Source of the DNA: Cladochytrium replicatum
Taxonomy: Eukaryota; Chytridiomycota; Chytridiomycetes; Cladochytriales; Cladochytriaceae
DNA length: 64,000 nucleotides
Direction: 5' to 3'
NCBI GenBank assembly: GCA_025526935.1
Contig: JAHLKD010000136.1
Span: 33,629 to 97,628 of the forward strand
Position 1 is the first letter of the stretch. Every line of letters begins with the position of its first letter. Position numbers and translations under genes: made by a program. The notes beneath the pieces were generated by a model. That model saw nothing but the letters and a program-made list of their open reading frames with translations, had not been told where the DNA came from and did no database searches. Below, in pieces: positions 1-11,587 of this stretch.

Positions 1-320
1 GGGTCCAGTGCTTGCTCTGCAGACACGCTAAGGGACCACTTGAGGGTGGTATCGAATTTGTTGACGGGGGGAGCGAGGAGTGAGTTGCGGAGGTGGGAGG
101 GTTGGTCTGGTGGGATGGGGAGGGAGGTGTAGACGGGTCTGAAGAGGGTCCATGCTGTATTTGAGTTTGGGTAGATGCTGTTGGAGCTCGACACTCGTCT
201 GATGGAGAAATCTGGCTGTGGGTAGATGGGATCCGTGGAAGGATCGGAGGTGTCTTCGTAAGGGTGGATCATGATGGAAGGATCAGGGCGGGTCTGATCA
301 GCGGACACAGCAGCAGCCAT
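1..320 (-). CDS. 5' end of an unidentified protein gene, cut by the window edge
   Basis: An open frame on the minus strand begins at an ATG at 320-318 and runs without a stop to the window edge, giving about 106 residues. It opens with an Ala-rich start, then a Pro/Ser/Asp-rich, probably disordered stretch. Further on comes a more ordered-looking segment with Phe-Asp-Thr-Thr-Leu-Lys-Trp-Ser. I do not recognise the family. No intron is needed in the visible part, and codon third positions are C-rich, as in the neighbouring genes. The gene continues to the left. The sequence to its right (321-1905) is probably a promoter region shared with the divergent epimerase gene. Confidence 0.5.
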   Translation of the reverse strand, partial: MAAAVSADQTRPDPSIMIHPYEDTSDPSTDPIYPQPDFSIRRVSSSNSIYPNSNTAWTLFRPVYTSLPIPPDQPSHLRNSLLAPPVNKFDTTLKWSLSVSAEQALD

Positions 321-1905
321 CAGAGGGAATAGGGGAGGGCAGTTTAGATTAAGTATTGAATTTGGCAGGGGCGGATTGCAACGGGCGGGGGGTCGGGGAA
401 GAAATAAGTTGGAACCAAATGGACGACAAGTCCATGGAGGTAGAAAAAGGATAAATCTGGTTAGTAAGCGAAGGCCAGACACCAGAAAATTGACAGGAGA
501 GGGTAGAGATAGACACAGCAGAGCAGATTTGCATTGGTATGGAGAGAGAGCTGTCTAATTGGGTATGAATACGTCAGAAGGGTCGGTGCCGAGACAGGAG
601 CAGATCGTCCGAATCACGGATTACTGGGAGCGACAGTTGATTTGATTTTGGAACTGTGACAAGCGCAGATCAGATCACGGAAAATGACAGAAAAAGAAGA
701 AAAGAGAAAATCCACGTGAAATGGAATACTCCGATTGGTGTGAATGCGTTCGGCAATGGAAGGTACGAGAAGAAGCAAACCACTGACGTGTATCAGTGCC
801 GTGCTGACACAGCACATCCGACCGAACCTGGAAACTCAATTTCATCTTCGCACTTGCTTGGTTGTGAAGACATCCATCAAAACTTTATGTGCCACAGATA
901 GATGCACACAACGTACTTGCCAAATATGCTAATACAGCATAGATGGCGTTATTCTCATGGTGCCACTACTGATTCAGGCAGACAACTCGCAAAAAACCCG
1001 ACCTGGGCATCTAATTTTCACCTAGTAGCTATTTATACCATTTTTGAAAGAGAAAGACTGTTGGCATTAAAAATTAACTTAAAGAGCCAACTTCATGATT
1101 GTCGACGGTGCAGTTCTTTGAGCGAGCATTCAGGCGCTACCAAAAAAGCATTTACGTTTAGAATTGCTTCTAACCTAATCCTTTCATAAGCGGATGTAAA
1201 AAATTATTCCTTTGTCTATCTTTTTGCAGTTCCCTTTGTCCCGTTGCCCGGCAGGCTAATAATCATGAACAGGCGTTGTCTGTTCTAGTTCCTTCTATTT
1301 GATGCTATCTATCCAATTTTTAACGTTCTTTATTTTGTGCAGAAGTGAGACTCCGATCCCCAAACCAGGCTGATGGTGATATGCTCATCTGCATTCAGAA
1401 AACGTGGTTAAGGCAACAGGGGCACACCAGATTAGTGATGATTTTTTACAATTGCACTTCCGGTCCGGAACAGGAACACAACAACGGAGAGGAACAGCAC
1501 TGGATTGGGTGGAACACTTGAACAACGACATTGCAGCTCAGCCAACCTTGTACAACAGACAATCCATCAACTCACAGCCGATTGCGATGTTCAGGGTTCT
1601 GGATGTGTGTATCAATATCAGAAACACCAAGGCCGTGGGTGTGGCCCATGCATTTATCTGCACGTGCAGAACAGTGGAATATGGCTTTGTAACCTTGTGC
1701 GCCACTCGCCTGCGTATCCGCCGTTGTTTTTTCCCACACTCAAATTAATCCGTGTTAGCAATCAATATTTCCGCTCGCCAGCACTGCCCGATTGGCCGAT
1801 TCGATTTATTAGTCCACACCCCCTACCTTCCTGCGTGCCAAATTTATATCCTTGCAAGCGCTCCCCCCCTTCCCCAATCCCTAAACACAACATCCCAATC
1901 ACACA
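321..1905. other. long intergenic region between divergent genes
   Basis: About 1.6 kb with only short, unbiased open frames. It lies between the start of the minus-strand gene at 320 and the epimerase start at 1906, so it presumably holds both promoters. CACGTG-type E-box cores are visible near 713 and 1661. I see no RNA gene or repeat here. Confidence 0.5.
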
Positions 1906-3533
1906 ATGAAAGTTCTTGTCACTGGCGCTGCTGGCTTCATTGGCTCCCACACTGCAGAGCGATTGCTCAGAGGCGGCCACGACGTGATCGTTGTCGACGA
2001 GGTGAACGACGCCTACGACGTGCGACAGAAGCACCAAAACCTGCATATCCTCGAACGCACCGCGGCGGAATGCGGACGATACCTTGTGCTCTACAAAGCG
2101 GACTGCGCTGACGTGGCTGCGATGCGGGCCATATTTGAAAGAGAGGGGCCGATTCACAGGGTGTGCCACCTGGCTGCGCGTGCAGGTGTACGGCCTTCTA
2201 TTCAGGTAGCGTTGGGTAGTACGGTGTGTTTACGTGTGGGACTTATGATGTGTATCGGTCGGTGTAGGATCCTCATGTTTACATCCACTCCAACATCAAC
2301 GCGACGGTGTCGATTCTGGACCTAGCGAGGCAGTTTGGATGCGAGCTCGTCGTGTACGCTTCCAGCTCCTCTGTGTACGGTGGAAACACCAAAGTGCCGT
2401 TCTCCGAATTTGACCCTACCGAGCTTCCCGTGTCGCCATACGCAGCCACCAAGAAAGCCTGCGAGCTGATGGCTGCGACCTACAACTCTCTGTACGGGAT
2501 TCCAGTAACGGGACTCCGATTCTTTACAGTTTACGTAAGTGTTTGTCTCTTATCACGCCCGATCTGTTCTTTTTGCTGAGCTACTCTTCTTTTCTCTTTC
2601 TTTTCCACCATTGTTCCGCCACTGGATAACGCGTGCACACGTGGATCGATGAAAAATCCTTGGTGGCTGTACTTGTCCCGTGACTTCACGTGTGTTCGCG
2701 CCTTAGGGTCCACGTGGGAGGCCAGGTAAGAAGCAACATCGGAAGATCTTCCGCACTTTGATCGATCGGAAGCTAAGCCGAATCATGATCTTGTCTTTGT
2801 AGATATGTTCCCGTTCATCGCCGTGGACAAGCTTTTCCGTGGCGACCAGATCTCGCAGTTTGGAGACGGCACATCCTCGCGCGACTACACCTACATCGAC
2901 GACATTGTATCCGGCATCCTTGCGTCACTGCTCCCACCAACACCTTCCGGCGCGCGGGTGTACAACCTCGGCAACAGCACCACTGTCACGCTCACCGAGT
3001 TTATCCGCACTGTCGAAACCGCCGTCGGCAAGCCCGCGCACATCAAATATCTCCCCGACCAACCCGGCGACGTGAAACTCACGTACGCGGACCTGACGCT
3101 CTCAAAAGCGGAGCTCGGGTACGCACCGCAGACGTGCGTTGAAGACGGGATCCGGGAGCTTGTGAAGTGGTACGTTGGGAGAAACGCGGACGAGAGCGTG
3201 CATGTGAGGATGTTGGACGCGGTCACGGGCAAAGAGGTGGAGACAAGGGTGGCGTTCTTTGATGTCGAAGAAGACGAGACGGAAGGAGTTGGGTCGAGTA
3301 GTAGCGCGACGGACTATGAGGATGAAAGCGCGTCGGTTGGGATGTCGGAGGAGAGCTTTGGGACGATGGGCGGGTCTGAGGAAGAACACATCGCGAGGGT
3401 CACGTCCGAGTCGACGCTGTATGAAATGGACGGGGTTGGAATGGTGTATTCCGGGATAGTGGCGGAGAAGCAGTCGGTTGGGTCGGAGGGGGCCCTGCTA
3501 TCAGTGGAAGTTGCCGATGTCTCTGACAGATAG
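1906..3533 (+). CDS. NAD-dependent UDP-sugar epimerase (UDP-glucuronate 4-epimerase-like)
   Basis: Four exons (1906-2205, 2268-2534, 2707-2725, 2803-3533) encode 438 residues. It is an extended short-chain dehydrogenase of the NAD-dependent epimerase/dehydratase family. The N-terminus carries the nucleotide-binding Gly motif GAAGFIG. Later come the Ser/Tyr active-site block (SSSSVYG, then YAATKKA with the catalytic Tyr and Lys) and the family sequence RFFTVYGPRGRPDMFPF. The family converts UDP-glucuronate to UDP-galacturonate or makes similar C4 changes in cytosolic nucleotide sugars. Exon 3 is only 19 nt and supplies GPRGRP of that conserved motif, which confirms the splice model. After the catalytic domain (to about residue 320) there is an acidic, Ser/Glu-rich tail of about 110 residues that is longer than usual for the family and probably disordered. 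The exact substrate cannot be told from sequence alone. Confidence 0.85.
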
Positions 3534-3576
3534 CATTTTTCTGGGGGTCAAGATTTGAGACTATATTGAGGACTTT

Positions 3577-3920
3577 TCTTCTTGCTTTGTTGAGTCCGCC
3601 CGGTTGCGGTTCGTGGTTTCGTTTTTCGCAGACAACATGGCGTCACTTGTTTTTGTTTTTGGTGATTGTTTTTTCTTTCGAGTGACTTGAGATGTATCCG
3701 TCACAAAGAAAGAAAGAAAAGACTCTCTGTACAATGTAAACAAAAAAGATTCTTCTTGCTTTGTTGAGTCCGCCCGGTTACGGTTGATGGTTTCTTTTAT
3801 CAGACAACATGGCGTCACTTGTTTTTGTTTTTGGTGATTGTTTTTTCTTTCGAGTGACTTGAGATGTATCCTTCACAAAGAAAGAAGGGAAAGACTCTAT
3901 ACAATGTAAACAAAAAGATT
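3577..3920. repeat. two-copy tandem duplication, period 174 bp
   Basis: Copy one (about 3577-3750) and copy two (about 3751-3920) share long identical blocks, such as the tract around CTTGCTTTGTTGAGTCCGCC and the GTTTTTGTTTTTGGTGATTG stretch. They differ by a few substitutions and small indels. The duplication sits between the stop of the epimerase (3533) and the start of the HOOK gene (4013). It may therefore duplicate 3'-UTR or promoter sequence. The second copy is slightly truncated. Confidence 0.8.
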
Positions 3921-4012
3921 GTGTTTGCTATTTTATAGAAAAGCCTGGCGACTACAGCCACCGTCGAAGATCGTGTTTGGTGCTGTGACCCCACGCCAAC
4001 AGACCGCCCACC

Positions 4013-7000
4013 ATGGCATCGCAGGTTCAAAACACTGTATTCGCGAGCGCATTCGTGCAATGGGTAACCGGACAAAGAGCATGATTCATCTTTAAATCAT
4101 GCTGATATCGGAATTCCACATAGCTGTCGACTTTTGATGAGTTGTCGATGCAAGTCGACTCTATCAGAGAACTCGCCGACGGCGCAATCTTTTACGAAGT
4201 CCTCTGCGACATGTACGGACACCCCCTCCCCTCCCTCAAACTACCAAATTTTCTCCACTCGCACAGAAATTGGAATACCCTCTTCGCATTGGAACCCTTT
4301 TTGTTAAAACTTTTTACCCTCCAGCGATCCAAACTGGTTCCGAATCCTCCGCAACCTCGACCCGGGAGACAACTGGGTCCTCAAATTCAACAACCTCAAA
4401 AAGGTTTACAAGCTCATCATCGGGTACTACGAAGAAGTCCTTGGGCAGTCCACAGTCGCCCTGGCGCATAATGCCGCACAGCCCAACTTTACGGCCATTG
4501 CGAGAGACATGGACGAGGGTGAACTAGTGAAACTTGCGCAGCTGGTGCTCGGACTTGCGGTGCAGAGCGCAAGGAATCAGATGTACATTGAAAAAATACA
4601 GAGTTTGGACGAGGACGCGCAGCATGCGATTATGTTGGGGATCGAGGAGGTGAGCGAGATCGAGAGAGAGAGAGAGCATGAGGATGCAGAATCAGTGGAA
4701 TGGAGGAATTGAAATTTTTTGTTTTTTTGTGTGCTAGGTGATGGCAAAGTTGGGTGCGTCGCTGGTTCCAGACTCTGCAACGAGCTACACAAGGTGCGAA
4801 AATTTGGTGCTACCTTCTAAGGAATTTCCTAATTTCTTCTGAAGCGAGGAGGAACCTGCGCGACAGCAGACTGGGCAGTGGATTGCGGAAAGGCAGGACC
4901 TTGAGCGATTCAACCAGGCTCTGCGGGAGCAGCTAGAATCCTTACAGGCCAAGCTGGTAATTTATCGCTCTATTATTATGTTTCGAGCGATCCCTTAACC
5001 TGGCAAAATTACAGGAAGAGACGATGGCGGATAAGAGAGAATTGCAGAACCGGTTGCACGATATGGAGTCTACTGTTCTAGCGCAGAACGAAGGGGTGCA
5101 GATCGACGTGATACGGAAGACTGAGATCAACCATTTAAAAGCTGACCTGTGAGAATTCGATTGAGATTTGTGGAGATTGCAACTTGAATGTGTCGTACAA
5201 CAGGGATAAGAGTGAAGGAAAGCGACTGGAATCGGACATAACGATCGAGAAGCAGTCGAACCTCATCAACGAATTGACCCGCAAGGTTGATATCATTTCA
5301 ATTTCTTTTTTCTCTTTTTGTGCCGACCCACCCTGATCCGGTTCTCTGACTCCAGCTCGATGATGCACAACGACGTGCAGAGGAAGCCGTCCGACTCCGC
5401 GACCAGCTGGACGAGTTCCGACACATGGCCGACCGGCTCCAGAAATCCGAAGCCCTCCTCGAGAAATACAAGAAGAAACTCGAGGAGAGCTCGGACCTCC
5501 GCAAACAGATCAAGTCGCTTGAGGACGCCAACCTGCGGCAGATGGAGCGCGCGGACCGGATCGAGGAGGAGTACCGCAAAGTGTCTGCGATGCGGCCGCT
5601 GATGGACACGTACAAGGAGCAGATCTCGACCTCTGAGGCGCGGATGTCGGCGATGCTGGTGGAGCAGACGAAGCTTGAGTTTGCGCTTGGGGAGATGAGA
5701 ACAAAGGTCGTGATGCTGGAGGATGAGAAGGCGAGGCATATGGAGACGATTGATGGGTTGGAGGACCGGTTGAAGGAGAAGGAGTTTGAGGTGGTGAATA
5801 GGTCTACGGACGATCCGGAGCAGAATGACGTGACGTCGCTGTGAGTTGTGAACGAGACAGTTGAGTGAGAAACATGGACGCTCATGAAGTTGTTTTTAGG
5901 AAATCTAAGGCTGCGCAGATGGAGGCGGAGCTGGAGCGCTTGCGAAAATACAAGTCGTCGGAACAGAGCGCTCAGGAGCGTGTGCTCTACCTTGAAAACA
6001 TGCTTGAAGATGCAAAGGGGCTCCGAACAAAGTTTGAAGCGGTACGCAGACACAAATTCAAGTGCATTTGAGTTTTTTAGTTTTACCAATCCACCATTCC
6101 TTGTTCCAGGACTACCTGCAAGCCGTTCAAAGGAACATGGCACTCGAGAACGAGTTGACGCAACTCAGGGCCGTATCCGCCACCATGTCGCCAGCGTCCC
6201 CGCCACAGGGCGACGCCGCTGCCCTCCAGCAACGTCTCGCCGACACAATGTCCCAGCTCACCATCCTCCGCCAAAAGCTCGCCGACGCCGAAATCGCGCT
6301 TCAGAGCCAGTCCCAACACCCACTCCGCTCACCCACGCCCAACGCCGGCCCCGGCGGCTTCAGCACTCCGGACGAAGCCGGTGTGCAGCACGAGAAGATG
6401 AAGCGCAAGGTCGACGAGTCGAGCGAGGAAGTTCGCAAGATGAAGGGCCAGATCAACAAGCTCTTGCTCGAGAAGGACCAGCTTCAGAGCGCGCTTGTGG
6501 AGGTCAAAGACGAGCTGATACAATTGGAGAGGAGCAACAGCGACCTCAAAGCCGCTTTGGCGGCGATGGAGTCCCGGGACCAGAACCCGGACGAGGTGGG
6601 CCAGAAGCTTGCCGCTGCGACGCAGAAGATGGTGCAGATGACGGAGCAGAATATGCAGCTGCACAAGGCGCTGAAGAAGGCAAAGGAGTATATACAGAGC
6701 CAAGACAAGCAGTTGAAAGACATCAACAATGTATCGCAGCGGGTAAGGAAGTGGGGCCAAGCGACAACCTATTTTGTATTGATTTTTGTTTGTGCAGGAC
6801 AACTTTGCCGAAGCCGCCGCTGCGTACGAGGCTGCGATCAAAGAAAAGACGATCGAGTGCGACCGGTTGCGACAGGAGCTCACGGACACGCGCAACGCCG
6901 CGAGGAGGGAGCAAAAGATTATGCTCTCTGCGTGGTACAACTATGGCATGAAGACGATGCAGCAAAAGGGGACCGGTTACGGACTCGGACACGTTCCGCC

Positions 7001-7124
7001 TTCTGGGAGCGGGGCGTCGGCGGCGATGAGGGCTGGAGCGAGGAATGCCGCGGGGGGAAGCCAGCAGAGCTGGTTGGCACAGCAGAGGAGTAATTTGGGA
7101 GGAAATTTGAAGAGGAGAGCGTGA
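4013..7124 (+). CDS. HOOK: HOOK-family microtubule/dynein cargo adaptor
   Basis: Eleven exons: 4013-4063, 4124-4212, 4325-4649, 4738-4793, 4845-4956, 5015-5148, 5204-5285, 5356-5840, 5900-6041, 6110-6742 and 6798-7124. Together they give 811 residues in one consistent frame. Residues 1-155 form the N-terminal Hook (calponin-like) domain, recognisable from SIRELADGAIFYEVLCDIDP, then NWVLKFNNLKKVYKLI and the LVLGLAVQSARNQMYIEKIQ helix. Residues about 170-720 are heptad-rich coiled coil (ERQDLERFNQALREQL, RLRDQLDEFRHMADRL). A Gly/Ser/Arg-rich C-terminus ends the protein. HOOK proteins link dynein-dynactin to membranous cargo such as early endosomes, as HookA does in Aspergillus and Hok1 in Ustilago. 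The ATG at 4013 is in a CCACC-ATG-G context. Length is close to the 700-850 residues usual for the family. Confidence 0.88.
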
Positions 7125-7419
7125 GGGTGTGAGGGGGTGGGTCTGAATTTCTATATTTCGAGCGGCGATTGTTTTTTTTCTTCTTATTAGTTGGTCGGGT
7201 ACTATATACTGTCGCTTTAATGTTCTCGGAATCAATCAATACAAAGCAAGATCGTTGCAATTAGTGGAAATGCACGCAGTCTGACTTGGAATGTGTTTGC
7301 CCCAGCCTGGATTTCAAATGATTAACAGCGTACAGCCCGTGGCAACGTACAACAATTTGGCAAGCTCTGATGCCGCGGTAAGCCTGCTCGGAAACTCATC
7401 TCAAACCTTTCTTCTGGTT

Positions 7420-7824
7420 CTAATTTAAGTCAGAATTCGGTAAAATGAAATGTAAAGGATGAGAATACAAAAGCGACTCGTATCGTTCAATTAAGCTCTC
7501 TTTCTTCTTGAGCCCGAGTTTTTCGCGAAATTGATCTTTTCTTTCGGAGCTGTTTGCATTTATGATATGTGTAAAGTGCTCTGACTTCGGGAAATCAATA
7601 TATCTGAACGTATTTGGACACCAATCAAGCAGATCTGAATCGAAAGAGCATTTATCAAGCAGAGCTTCTGGCTTGATCCACGCTGAAGTGAAGAGATAGC
7701 TCGTCTTGAGCTCGAACGCATTTTTCGAGTACTTTTGCTTCGATCTGCAGTTACCACCACTCGACGGTTTCGAATTGCCCCTGTACAGATGCCAATTCCA
7801 TCGCCAAGCGGTGTAGACCATCAT
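7420..7824 (-). CDS. hypothetical protein, 134 residues
   Basis: Single open frame from two adjacent ATGs (7824, 7821) to TAG. The codon pattern looks like coding sequence, and the product is mixed polar/aromatic. It has a basic middle (SKQKYSKNAFELKTSYLF) and a charged helix near the end (ERKDQFREKLGLKKKESLIE). There is no signal peptide or membrane segment and I recognise no family. It lies tail-to-tail with HOOK. It could be a remnant of a larger gene or an exon whose partners I could not join. Confidence 0.35.
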   Translation of the reverse strand: MMVYTAWRWNWHLYRGNSKPSSGGNCRSKQKYSKNAFELKTSYLFTSAWIKPEALLDKCSFDSDLLDWCPNTFRYIDFPKSEHFTHIINANSSERKDQFREKLGLKKKESLIERYESLLYSHPLHFILPNSDLN

Positions 7825-7880
7825 CTTGTGCCCGAAGTTACTAACTAACCCAATCAGCGACTTTGTCTATGTAAGGTTTC

Positions 7881-7890
7881 ATATAAAAGG
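7881..7890 (+). promoter_or_regulatory. TATA-box-like element without an assigned gene
   Basis: TATAAAAGG on the plus strand, followed 30-80 nt downstream by pyrimidine-rich sequence and a short leader. The candidate downstream frames (7954-8290) are short and start with non-ATG codons or show no bias, so I cannot name the transcript. It may belong to a noncoding or decayed gene. Confidence 0.3.
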
Positions 7891-8305
7891 CTCACTCTCC
7901 AATTCAGTTTTGCTCAGCTTTCTTGTGTTCAGTCTTCAGCAGCTCAGTAGAAAGTGAACCACCGTGTGCATCCGGTAAGCTGGGGAGGGCCACCCTCAAA
8001 AGCCTCAACCCTTTCCAAAAGCGCTTGCTTTGTCAATGAAGAATCAAACACGAGAGATGAAGTGTTTCACGATGTGCTTGCGACGCAGACAGTTTGCAAC
8101 TTTAAATGCTGGATTAGGCGTTTTGGGACATGCTGCGAGAAGGAGCATGATTTTGTCAATGAACTCAAGGGGAGTCTTGAGCGAGACAGAAAAGGCAGTC
8201 CAAATTTGGAGCGGCACCCAAACAATAATGTTAAACAATGACTATTACAATGATGAGGAAATCACACAGCTTCTGGCTGTAAATGGTTAGCACCGCGTCA
8301 TAATA

Positions 8306-9341
8306 TTAAGCAGCAACTCCCATCTTTTCGTTAATAAACTGCTCGGAAAACTCCCACAATTTCTTCTGGTGTTCCTTGCTATAGCTGACCACTGAAGACT
8401 TTGTTTCAGTAGCAATCGAAAAATACCGCGCCGGAGTAACCGAGTCTGCAGAGCCTGCCCACTTTTCTTCAGTAGCATACGATGCCATGAGGTTCCCCGA
8501 TTCGATGGTGCTGCTCAGCTGTCTGTGAGGATGAAGGCCCGTTACATCCTTGAACCACACGAATGCCGTGATCCCGAACTCGACCAAGTTCCTGACAAAC
8601 CAGTTAAAGCCACGGCGGAGGCTGGTGGTGCGACAGAAGCCAGGATCGAACACAACGACGGCCAGGCGAGGATCAGAGACGCGATCCCGGAGTGCATAGG
8701 CAAAGAGCACATTGCAGAGTTTGGAGAAGGGGTAGACCGTGTAAGGAGTTACCACTTCGGGATCGCCGTACGCCCAGTCGGACGGAGAGTTGGGAGTCCA
8801 TTTTGTTGGAGGTGCGAACCCGTACATTGGGTTATGCATTCCTGAAGACACAACGACCAAACGGGGGTTGTCAGATTTCAGCAGGTTGGGCAAGAGAAGC
8901 TGCGTCAGGTAGAAGTGGCCTGTAAGAAAAGATCAGATTCGGAAGCCGACGACGCTTTCTTTCTCGCGACTTACTCAAATGATTCACAGCAAAGACAGTC
9001 TCGACACCGTCTTTGGTCTTTTCGATTGCGGTCGCTCCAGTTCCGGCGTTGAGAACGAGGCTGTCGATCACAGGGTATTCCTTTGTTGCCCAATCAGCGA
9101 ACGATTTCACTGATTCGAGGGACGTAAGGTCGAGAGGAATGGCGCACGCGACAACGGCTTCACGGTGCTCTGGTTTCAGCACTCTTTGGATAGACTCAAC
9201 AGCGGCGTGGACGCCCTTGAGGTTTCGCGAGGCAATGACGACGCGATGGGTGGTCGAATTTTCGCTAGCGATCCTCAGGGCACACTGGTAGCCGAGGCCT
9301 GCGGTGGAGCCTGTGATGATGACTATTTTCTTGGTTGACAT
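8306..9341 (-). CDS. short-chain dehydrogenase/reductase, paralogue A
   Basis: Two exons (9341-8975 and 8919-8306, intron 55 nt) encode 326 residues of a classical SDR. Visible motifs are the NAD(P)-binding TGSTAGLGYQ near residue 12, the NAG motif (SLVLNAGTG) near residue 100, and the catalytic Tyr-X-X-X-Lys as YPFSKLCNVLF. VVFDPGFCRT follows, the usual PG motif after the active site. The overall pattern resembles retinol dehydrogenase or protochlorophyllide-reductase-like SDRs that reduce or oxidise carbonyl/alcohol pairs. The substrate cannot be inferred. A close paralogue lies 2.2 kb away (11588-12698) in the same orientation with its intron at the same codon. They arose by duplication, now separated by one plus-strand gene. 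Confidence 0.88.
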
Positions 9342-9853
9342 TGAGTAGATGAATGAACATTTGCTAAGAGTAATCGCCTTTTTATGGCTATTTCTGATTT
9401 CTGTTTTGAAATTGACACGACAAACTAAAAAATTTTACCGACGTGGCTGATGACAAATGAATCGATAATACTGCGCATCAGCATTCCCTCTCAAGATAGG
9501 AAGATGGTGCAGATTGCAGTGTCGCTTTTTTGTTACCGCGGTTCGTCGCAATTACCTGAATATTGGGCACTCTCTGCACAAGAAAATTTGAGCAGGACAA
9601 CCAAAAGCACTATCTCGACGGCGAAATCATAGCTTCGCATGGTCTTTGTTTTGTGTTGGATTACTTGTCTCATCGCAGAGTCCAGCAAATTACGGCACTA
9701 ATAATAATTGAGTTACCAAAATCATTTCTTTCAATTAAATAACGTCAATCCCTCAGCCCTTTTTATGGCTTCGGCTATTGGGTGGCACAGTCAACTTTAA
9801 AAAGCCATCTTCGTGGCTTCGACATTGAGTTTCTAGTCATTTCCACATCAAAA

Positions 9854-10582
9854 ATGCCATCGTTCAATCCTAATACAACCTTCCTCATCATTGCTCTCAG
9901 CTCAACTGCTGTAGCCTCGGCTTATGCGTACTACTCGCTCTCGTCAGAGCATGCGCGACTCTCGCGTTTGATCACCAAAAATGCTTCCTCATTTAGCCCA
10001 TACACCTCATCATCACCTCTGTCAACTCTTGCAGATCCGACACGCGCAGCCGCATCAGACTCGGAGATCTTCGTCGACTCGTACTCATTAGCTGCTCCAA
10101 CAAGCTCACTGCCAGATGAATCCGCTGCGAAACTACTCACTCTTTTCCTTCGTGTCGGAATGAGTGGATTTCGAAAGACGCCCCAGGGGCACCTGATCGC
10201 TTTCGTTCGAAGGGGACTGAAAAACCACGTGTACGATTTTGAAGAGATTCGAAAGATGGACTTTGAGGAGGGACAGGGCGTCGTTGGGACCTATCTAGTT
10301 GTCAAGAGGGAGGAGCGCCGCGTGGAGGGAGAAAAGGAGTTGGCGATAGCAGAGTTTGCGTTTGGAGAGGGAAAACATGTGGCTGCTGAATTGATCTTTA
10401 AGGTGGTAAAGGGGGATCGAGACACGATGATCGAGTCAACGACCGTGATGTGGGATCCGCTGACGTTCAAAAGAGGAAAGCTGCTGATGAACAACCCGTT
10501 CTTAAGATGGGCTCATGAGATCACGGCTATGTCGCTATTGGAGAAAGGTTTGGCGGCGCTGCAGAAGCAGAAGCTGGCCTGA
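9854..10582 (+). CDS. hypothetical protein with N-terminal membrane anchor
   Basis: Intronless frame of 242 residues. The first ATG in frame is at 9854. An in-frame non-ATG extension upstream is ignored. Residues about 8-28 are hydrophobic (FLIIALSSTAVASAYAYY) and would act as a signal anchor. The rest is soluble, with conserved-looking segments RVGMSGFRKTPQGHLIAF and AHEITAMSLLEKGLAALQ. It resembles no family I can name. It lies between the two SDR paralogues on the opposite strand and starts about 500 bp from the divergent SDR A gene, so they may share a promoter region. Confidence 0.65.
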   Translation: MPSFNPNTTFLIIALSSTAVASAYAYYSLSSEHARLSRLITKNASSFSPYTSSSPLSTLADPTRAAASDSEIFVDSYSLAAPTSSLPDESAAKLLTLFLRVGMSGFRKTPQGHLIAFVRRGLKNHVYDFEEIRKMDFEEGQGVVGTYLVVKREERRVEGEKELAIAEFAFGEGKHVAAELIFKVVKGDRDTMIESTTVMWDPLTFKRGKLLMNNPFLRWAHEITAMSLLEKGLAALQKQKLA

Positions 10583-11587
10583 GTTGCGATTGGTGTGATC
10601 CAACTATGTGTGACACTCTGTGATCTGGTCAATGATACTTTTGTGCCAAGTTTTGAATGGCCGGTGCCTTACTATTTCTTTCCTAATGCACGATTCTAAA
10701 TTCTAACGACGGAGCAATTGACTGATGGGACCGCGAGAAGAAGCAACTGTACTATATGTCGTTAAAATGAAATCAATCTCGAAGCCATATTTCTTATGAG
10801 GAATGACTAAGCAAACTGTTCCAATCATGATGTTAAGCGTTCCAATTCTCTATGTTAACGGTAATCCTTGACCGCAATCCCCAAGATTTGGATTCATTGT
10901 TACGCACAAATTTCTACAATTTGTTGCTTCAAATCTGTCCTCTGACCAAAACCCAACAGTGTCACGTCCCCAACGTACACGCCTTTACCCCCCACCGTCT
11001 CATGCGGAACACGGACGAGTTTGTTTCCTCTGCACCGCTTTCAACCCTGACGCATCGAGGTTGAGGTGAGCGCTTGGATCAGAGTCCAGAGCGACGTCAC
11101 GCCGGGGGAAGAAAAAATTCTGACAGTTGACTCTCGGGTGTTCTACTTCCGATGGTGTGTGTGTGCATTTCAGTGCAGGTATCGTGATTCTGGAGTGTCC
11201 GAATGGGGATCGGAATTAGGGCGTCCCTGTTGGATTGATTGCGGGAGAGGAGGCCGAAGTTGTAGCCGTGCTAGACGGAATTTGAAGGCGACGGAGTTGG
11301 AGATTGAGGGGGCCCGTACACCTGCGACGACGATGATGTTGCTGCTGCTGTTGGACATGCTCAATGTGTTTGGGACAGATCTTGCTCATTTATGATACTG
11401 TGATTCGTCTCAGCGCATTATTGCGTAAATGGTGCAAGCATTGCAGCGTGTCACTAGAATGGATGAAAGTAAGCCCAACACTACTTTTGGATACAAATGG
11501 CAGTCGGCTTCAACTGAAAGGCGGCCGGAAAAGTGTTGGGCTGGGCAAGTCCTTCATTTGTATAAATACAGATTGAAATTTGAATCA
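10583..11587. other. intergenic region without recognisable features
   Basis: About 1 kb between the plus-strand membrane-anchored protein gene and the 3' end of SDR paralogue B. Only short unbiased frames are present. I see no RNA gene, repeat or transposon signature. Confidence 0.5.

Noticed and set aside
376-1189. Several 60-95 codon open frames on both strands
   Set aside because: Low-complexity or unbiased codons, overlapping each other, no motifs. They fit chance frames in a promoter region.
7954-8290. Two overlapping plus-strand frames after the TATA-like element, and a 64-codon minus-strand frame at 8044-8238
   Set aside because: The plus frames lack convincing ATG starts and conserved motifs. 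The minus frame has an ATG and a hydrophobic start but is too short and isolated to support as a gene.
10852-11395. Chains of short plus-strand frames
   Set aside because: No family motifs, no splice-consistent joining, and codon use unlike neighbouring genes.
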